Source: Chloroflexi bacterium bin125 (GTDB lineage Bacteria > Chloroflexota > Dehalococcoidia > Bin125). From it: a stretch of 64,000 nucleotides of DNA. Where the stretch lies: the NCBI GenBank assembly GCA_002239025.1, contig MPNM01000014.1, positions 21,638 through 85,637 on the forward strand. The letters run 5' to 3'. The position numbers and the translations under genes are program-made. The notes beneath the pieces were generated by a model, which was not told where the DNA came from, ran no database searches, and saw nothing but the letters and a program-made list of their open reading frames with translations. Of the stretch, positions 59,977 through 64,000 are shown one piece after another (positions within the stretch are counted from its first letter, which is position 1; every line of letters begins with the position of its first letter).

Positions 59977-60204
59977 ATGAATAGGCGAGCATCGTTATCG
60001 GAGGAGGCGGAGGAGCGACGGATCGAGGGTCTACGCGCCCTGGCGCGGATCATCGCCCGGCACTACCTCGAACACCCGGAGCAGTACCCGGAGAGCGGGG
60101 CCGGTAGCGGCCAGCTGGATCGCCCATCCTCGGGTCAGAAGCGCTTTGAGCAGCGAACTCGGCCCGCAACGCGGCCCGCCACGCGGCCAGGCAGCGAAGC
60201 GTGA
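59977..60204 (+). CDS. Small charged protein of the integrated element (75 aa)
   Basis: Not recognised. An N-terminal helix rich in Glu/Arg (SLSEEAEERRIEGLRALARI) leads into IARHYLEHPEQYPE. The C-terminal half is Gly/Arg/Pro rich with a short repeat RPATRPATRPG. A very strong GAGGAGG ribosome site precedes the ATG, so it is probably highly translated. First cargo gene after the recombinase. It might act as an excisionase-like or HTH-partner protein by position only. Overlaps the start region of the next gene's ribosome site. Confidence 0.55.
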   Translation: MNRRASLSEEAEERRIEGLRALARIIARHYLEHPEQYPESGAGSGQLDRPSSGQKRFEQRTRPATRPATRPGSEA

Positions 60205-60210
60205 GGATGG

Positions 60211-60456
60211 ATGATGCGCCAGCGACCAACGCCGCCGCGGGTCATGCTCAAGCCGGAACCGGTCTGGGAACAGATCAGCCGACGCAACATGAGCCAGAAC
60301 GAATTGGCCCTGCGGGCGGAGATCTCATCCGGATATCTGTCTCAGCTGATCTGCGGCCGCAAGAGTCCGTCTCCCGGAGTGCGCAAGCGATTGCAGGCGG
60401 CCCTGGGGATCAGTCGATTCGAGGAGCTCTTCATTCTGGAGTACACAGATGAGTAA
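60211..60456 (+). CDS. Cro/C1-type (XRE) helix-turn-helix protein, 81 aa
   Basis: 81 residues. HTH: WEQISRRNMSQNELALRAEI then SSGYLSQLICGRKSPSPGVR (about 19-58), typical of Cro/C1 family with a recognition helix at SSGYLSQL. A short C-terminal dimer-like tail follows. GAGGATGG lies at 60203-60210; ATG at 60211 or 60214. Overlaps the next gene by 8 bp. Likely a regulator of the element's own genes. Confidence 0.82.
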   Translation: MMRQRPTPPRVMLKPEPVWEQISRRNMSQNELALRAEISSGYLSQLICGRKSPSPGVRKRLQAALGISRFEELFILEYTDE

Positions 60457-60730
60457 CGAGCCCGGCTGGCAGACAAGCATATCGACGCCCGGCGTCGCCT
60501 TGATGCCGGGGGACTTTCCAGCGCGATTGGTTGAGCTCAAGGAGAAGACCGGGATGTCCTGGGAACAGATGGCCACGGCGATGGGCGTCGACAGCCGACA
60601 GGTGCATCGCTGGCGCCGGGGCACGGTGCCGAACGGGCCGGCGATGCTCGCCTTGGTGCGCTTTGCGGCTTGCGTACCGGGCGGTCTGGCGACCCTGATC
60701 GACGAGGCTCCATCGCCGCTTGGCGGATGA
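60449..60730 (+). CDS. Helix-turn-helix protein, tandem paralog A (93 aa)
   Basis: 93 residues. DFPARLVELKEKTGMSWEQM then ATAMGVDSRQVHRWRRGTVP form an HTH with the pattern DFP.RL..L....G.SW..(M/L)A......R...RWRRG..P. It shares this pattern with the next gene's N-terminal half, so the two arose by tandem duplication. Overlaps the preceding gene by 8 bp and the following start by 11 bp, giving a coupled trio. Confidence 0.78.
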   Translation: MSNEPGWQTSISTPGVALMPGDFPARLVELKEKTGMSWEQMATAMGVDSRQVHRWRRGTVPNGPAMLALVRFAACVPGGLATLIDEAPSPLGG

Positions 60731-61169
60731 ACAGCGACGATCGATGGGCCGTTTGCAACAGTGCGTCTACCGGGTTGAGCCAACGCCATTCCCGAGGGAC
60801 TTCCCCGATCGTCTCGATCAACTCCGCTCGGCGGCTGGGCTCTCCTGGCGCGGCCTGGCGCGCAGGCTGCGGCTGAACGTGCGCAGCCTGCAGCGCTGGC
60901 GGCGCGGCGCGCGGCCGGACGCGGCCCACCTGTTCGCACTGTTCGTTCTGGCCGCTGAGCTGGGCCTCCTGCACGTACTGCTGCCGCAGGCCGAGCCGCA
61001 AGGTTCCTCGCCCGCGGAACAGCAGGATGTCGTCACGCGTTACGACACAGACGGCGACGGCAAGATCAGCCTGGCTGAATACAACGCGGCGATCCCGGAC
61101 CTGGGCGCGACGCTGACCGTATCCGATCTGATCAAGCTCAGGGCGGCCTACCTCGCGTCGACGCGCTGA
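60720..61169 (+). CDS. HTH protein, tandem paralog B, fused to an EF-hand/dockerin-like loop
   Basis: Up to 149 residues (start uncertain: TTG at 60720 or ATG at 60744). N-terminal HTH: DFPDRLDQLRSAAGLSWRGL then ARRLRLNVRSLQRWRRGARP, paralogous to the previous gene. A hydrophobic helix (HLFALFVLAAELGLLHVLLP) follows. The C-terminal part holds YDTDGDGKISLAEYNAAIPD, a canonical DxDGDGxIxxxE calcium loop, plus a second helix (LTVSDLIKLRAAYL). Fusing an HTH to a calcium loop is unusual and may link gene control to calcium. Directly upstream of the giant surface protein gene. Confidence 0.7.
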   Translation: MADEQRRSMGRLQQCVYRVEPTPFPRDFPDRLDQLRSAAGLSWRGLARRLRLNVRSLQRWRRGARPDAAHLFALFVLAAELGLLHVLLPQAEPQGSSPAEQQDVVTRYDTDGDGKISLAEYNAAIPDLGATLTVSDLIKLRAAYLASTR

Positions 61170-61389
61170 CGTGCATCAGGGACCGGGCGGGCCGCCTGAG
61201 CGGTCGGCTCGGGTCCTCCCGGAGCCTGGACGCGTCCCCGGCCGAACCGTAGGCGGGATGACAACATCTCAACATGCACGACACAACACAGATAGAAAAA
61301 TGGATATGCACGTGTTGATTGTCGATGAACTTGTATCCTCCATGAACGCTCACACGGCTTGCGAACGTGACGATTTGAGGATGTGCGAG

Positions 61390-64000
61390 ATGTTCGAGTC
61401 CAACACAGGCAATCCGCGCCGCCTCTTGAGGGCGGCCGTGCCCCTCACCCCCCCGCATATATGTTCTAGCTCCCGCTCCAAGCCTTCATCCTCAGAACAC
61501 CACCGGCGGCCCGCGTCATCGCGGGCCGCCTCCCTCCGCCGATTCTCCCTCGTCGCCGTCCTCGTGCTGCTACTCGGCGCGCTGGCGCTGTTCCACGCCG
61601 CGCCGTCCGAGGCGCAGTCCAGCGTGCTGGTCAGCAACATCGGGCAGGCGGACTTAACAGGCACACACGCAACCAGCATCAGTTTCTCTGACACCCACGC
61701 ACAGCGGTTTACCACGGGAAGCAATCCCGCCGGCTATGTGCTGGGAAGTATCGAGATGCACCTGTCCGGCGCCATTAGCACGGCACAGATTGCGGGATTG
61801 CGCGCGGAGTTGTGGTCAAACAGCGTCACATCCCCGGATGCGAAAATCGTCAGCCTGACGGCGCCATCGGCTCTCACGAACGGAATCGCGACCTTCACGG
61901 CGCCAAACAACACGGCGCTCGCCGCGAGCACCCACTATTTCGTGGTCTTGTATTCCACGGCCGGAACTTCAGGCAGGCCGTCCACGACCGGCGGATCCAG
62001 CAGTGGACTGGACGCCGGCTCGGCCAGCGGCTGGACAATTGCAGGATGGAGTCGCTATGCCTCTGGCGTGCAAAATCCGGTGGGGGCAACCTGGGCAAGG
62101 CACAATGTGCGGAAATACCGCATCCGGGTCAACGGCTCGGCGGTGCAGGCGAGCACCGACGCGGATCTGTCCGGCCTGACGGCGAGCACGAGCGCGAGCG
62201 CGTCGGGGACGTTCAGCGCGCTGACGCTGAGCCCCTCGCCCTTCGCGGCGGCCACCACGGCCTACACGGCGACGGTGGCGAACGCGCGGACGCACGTGAA
62301 GATCACGCCGACGACAAACGACTCCACCGCCACGGTGGAGGTGGGCAAGGGGGCGAGCCTGACGTCGGTGACCAGCGGCAGTGCCAGCGCCGCCATCCCG
62401 CTCTCGTTGAACGCGAACGCGATCACCGTGAAGGTCACCGCCCAGGACGGCAGCACCACGAAGACCTACACCGTGACCGTGACGCGGCAGGACGCCGCCC
62501 CCGCCGCCCCCACCAACCTCGTGGTCGCGCATGACAACAGGCAGTTGTTCCTGTCCTGGACCGCGCCCTCGAGCACGCTGACGGGCTACGACGTGCACTA
62601 CACCTCGGCGGCCGCGGGCGCCGTGGGCAACAACGCGGCGGCCACGGGCAGCAACCCCGCCGCCGCCTGGGTGGCGGTCACCCGCAGCGGCATTACGGCC
62701 TCGCAGACCATTTCATCCCTGACCAACGGCACCGACTACCGGGTGCGGGTGCGCGCGAAGAACTCCGTCGGCAACAGCGCCTGGGTGTTCGGAACCGGCA
62801 CCCCCGGAGCCCTGTGGGAGGCCACGCTGACGGCGGGCCAGAACGGCGTTTATTTCGGCTGCGATAACAGTGACGCAAATCAGGACAACTGCTCAACCTC
62901 AACCGTCCTCACGGAGGATCAATTCAGGCACGGGGCCATCTACACCGTAAACGGAGTGTATTGGCAATCTGATAACAATCGATTTACTTTGAATATCGAC
63001 AACGTTACGGGTCAGGCGACCAAGAACGCCCTTACTTCTTTGACGCTGAATGTGGACGGCATCCCCCTTAGAATCAACGCCGCCACGGTGGATTCAGCCG
63101 TCATCTATTGGTCGTACGACCCGGACACGGACTGGACCGATGGCCGGACGGTCAGGCTGACCCTGCGTTCCGCGGCGCATCAGGCGACGGCCCCGTCCAC
63201 CGACGCCGCCCTGATCGACCTGAGCGCGACGCGCAACACGAGCGCCTCGGGGACGTTCAGCGGACTGGCGCTGAGCCCCTCGTTCGCGGCGGCGACCAGG
63301 GCCTACGCGGCGTCGGCGCCTTACGCGGTGACGCACGTGAAGCTCATCCCGCAGGCGAACCATCGCCAAGCCACGGTGGAGGTGGGCCTCCAGGGACAGA
63401 CCCTGACGGCGGTGACGAGCGGTCAGCCGAGCGCCGCCATCGCGCTCTCGGTGGGCGCGAACGCGATCACGGTGAAGGTCACCGCCCAGGACAGCGACTT
63501 CACAAGGACCTATATCGTGACCGTGACGCGGGGGCAGCCGTCCACCAACGCCGCCCTGTCCGGCCTGACGGCGACGCAGGGGGAGAGCGCCTCGGGGACG
63601 TTCAGCGAGCTGACGCTGAGCCCCGCGTTCGCGGCGGCGACCACGGCCTACACGGCGTCAGCGCCGAACGCGATCACGTACGTGAAGATCACCCCGACGG
63701 CGAGCGACTCCAACGCCAGGGTGGAGGTGGGCAAGGGGTCCAGCCTGGCGACGGTGAGGAGCGGCCAGCCGAGCGGCGCCATCGCGCTCTCGTTCGGCGC
63801 GAACGCCATCACCGTGAAGGTCACCGCCGAGAACGGCAGCAACACAAACACCCACACGGTGACCGTGATGCGTGCGATGGCGGAGCCGTCCGGCGCGCCG
63901 CCCGCCGCCGCCACCGGCACGGAAGGCACGCTGGTCAGCAACACGGGGCAATCGCGGCAAGGTACTACTGATTTCGACAACAGGGTTCATGCTCAGGGAT
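61390..64000 (+). CDS. Giant exported repeat protein (cadherin-like/Fn3/choice-of-anchor), 3' end outside window
   Basis: Open reading frame with no stop to the window edge, at least 870 residues. Signal helix FSLVAVLVLLLGALALFHAA (about 52-71), then a choice-of-anchor-like domain starting SSVLVSNIGQADLTGTHAT (about 78-250). Next come cadherin-like beta-sandwich 1 (about 256-369), fibronectin type III (about 371-471), an unfamiliar domain with CDNSDANQDNC (about 474-594), and cadherin-like 2 (603-715) and 3 (718-828). A second TLVSNTGQ anchor-type start follows. GAGG sits nine bases before the ATG at 61390; a later GTG would shorten the long N-region. Probable cell-surface adhesin. Very high GC. 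Confidence 0.8.
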   Translation, partial: MFESNTGNPRRLLRAAVPLTPPHICSSSRSKPSSSEHHRRPASSRAASLRRFSLVAVLVLLLGALALFHAAPSEAQSSVLVSNIGQADLTGTHATSISFSDTHAQRFTTGSNPAGYVLGSIEMHLSGAISTAQIAGLRAELWSNSVTSPDAKIVSLTAPSALTNGIATFTAPNNTALAASTHYFVVLYSTAGTSGRPSTTGGSSSGLDAGSASGWTIAGWSRYASGVQNPVGATWARHNVRKYRIRVNGSAVQASTDADLSGLTASTSASASGTFSALTLSPSPFAAATTAYTATVANARTHVKITPTTNDSTATVEVGKGASLTSVTSGSASAAIPLSLNANAITVKVTAQDGSTTKTYTVTVTRQDAAPAAPTNLVVAHDNRQLFLSWTAPSSTLTGYDVHYTSAAAGAVGNNAAATGSNPAAAWVAVTRSGITASQTISSLTNGTDYRVRVRAKNSVGNSAWVFGTGTPGALWEATLTAGQNGVYFGCDNSDANQDNCSTSTVLTEDQFRHGAIYTVNGVYWQSDNNRFTLNIDNVTGQATKNALTSLTLNVDGIPLRINAATVDSAVIYWSYDPDTDWTDGRTVRLTLRSAAHQATAPSTDAALIDLSATRNTSASGTFSGLALSPSFAAATRAYAASAPYAVTHVKLIPQANHRQATVEVGLQGQTLTAVTSGQPSAAIALSVGANAITVKVTAQDSDFTRTYIVTVTRGQPSTNAALSGLTATQGESASGTFSELTLSPAFAAATTAYTASAPNAITYVKITPTASDSNARVEVGKGSSLATVRSGQPSGAIALSFGANAITVKVTAENGSNTNTHTVTVMRAMAEPSGAPPAAATGTEGTLVSNTGQSRQGTTDFDNRVHAQG
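62146..62493 (+). repeat. Cadherin-like module 1 (DNA repeat unit)
   Basis: Encodes STDADLSGLTASTSASASGT, then FSALTLSPSPFAAATTAY and an end at VTVTR. At DNA level it is clearly similar to modules 2 and 3, including ACGTTCAGCG and GGTGGAGGTGGGC stretches. Confidence 0.75.
63190..63534 (+). repeat. Cadherin-like module 2 (DNA repeat unit)
   Basis: Encodes STDAALIDLSATRNTSASGT to VTVTR. More diverged from modules 1 and 3 (LIPQANHRQATVEVGLQG where the others have KITPT...VEVGKG), so it is probably the older copy. Confidence 0.75.
63535..63876 (+). repeat. Cadherin-like module 3 (DNA repeat unit)
   Basis: Encodes STNAALSGLTATQGESASGT to VTVMR, nearest to module 1. Directly adjacent to module 2, so the pair is a tandem repeat prone to recombination. 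Confidence 0.75.

Noticed and set aside
61812..62534. 240-codon + frame and several long minus frames over the giant repeat gene
   Set aside because: The frame that begins near 61390 stays open to the window edge and encodes recognisable beta-sandwich modules; the others are GC-rich shadows.
62146..63876. Regularly spaced repeats as a possible CRISPR array
   Set aside because: Units are about 340 bp, coding and in frame; no short direct repeats with spacers or cas genes are present anywhere in the window.

Overview
The window looks like a chromosomal segment of a Chloroflexota bacterium, most likely a Dehalococcoidia/SAR202-type lineage. This is inference from gene content: an F420-type luciferase-like oxidoreductase, a DUF6282-like hydrolase, a MaoC hydratase pair, GuaB3, and a partial complex I operon. 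GTG starts are frequent, neighbouring genes often share 1-4 bp stop/start overlaps, and all three tRNA genes carry an encoded CCA end. No rRNA gene or CRISPR array is present.

Layout: (1) 1-8018, mixed metabolism: a DUF6282-like hydrolase coupled to a nucleoside hydrolase, an F420-type oxidoreductase, a PPOX protein, a Nudix protein overlapping serS, and a methyltransferase. (2) 8033-12567, tRNA-Ser, a zinc alcohol dehydrogenase, tRNA-Leu and the DNA-uptake pair comEC/comEA. (3) 12680-21173, a long + strand run: argF, then cdaA-cdaR-der-plsY-gpsA-HEAT (c-di-AMP synthesis, ribosome assembly, phospholipid precursors), then a Nudix protein and an acetyltransferase. (4) 21233-23066, a MaoC pair and a PHP protein. 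(5) 23429-33187, a complex I operon with nuoA,C,D,H,J,K,L,M,N and a small extra ORF. It has no nuoB or nuoI and no E/F/G, and a G11 tract lies beside its promoter. (6) 33199-37821, ybeY, dnaX, ybaB, recR, recO and a zinc-ribbon gene. (7) 38112-54039, housekeeping genes (prenyl synthase, tatD, metG, rsmI, guaB3, prmC-prfA, hisS, relA/spoT) with two lone nuclease-like genes of different base composition. (8) 54108-57885, comM/yifB behind a cluster of LexA-like boxes, and a Tat-exported PhoX phosphatase.

(9) From 57991 to the window edge is the left part of an integrated element. A large serine recombinase reads towards a tRNA-Arg gene, and its last residues and stop codon are antisense to that tRNA. 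Behind it, on the + strand, come four small tightly packed genes. One is a small charged protein and three are Cro/XRE-type helix-turn-helix (HTH) proteins; two of these are tandem paralogs and the last carries a C-terminal EF-hand/dockerin-like calcium loop. They are followed by a very large exported surface protein of cadherin-like, fibronectin type III and choice-of-anchor-like modules, which runs off the window without a stop. This recombinase, HTH and giant adhesin cassette is the best candidate for an undescribed system here.

Intergenic spaces hold several families of GC-rich palindromic repeats, mostly between convergent genes. The competence genes (comEC, comEA, comM) sit with recombination genes (recR, recO), which suggests natural transformation. 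The comM promoter region suggests, without proving, damage-responsive control.
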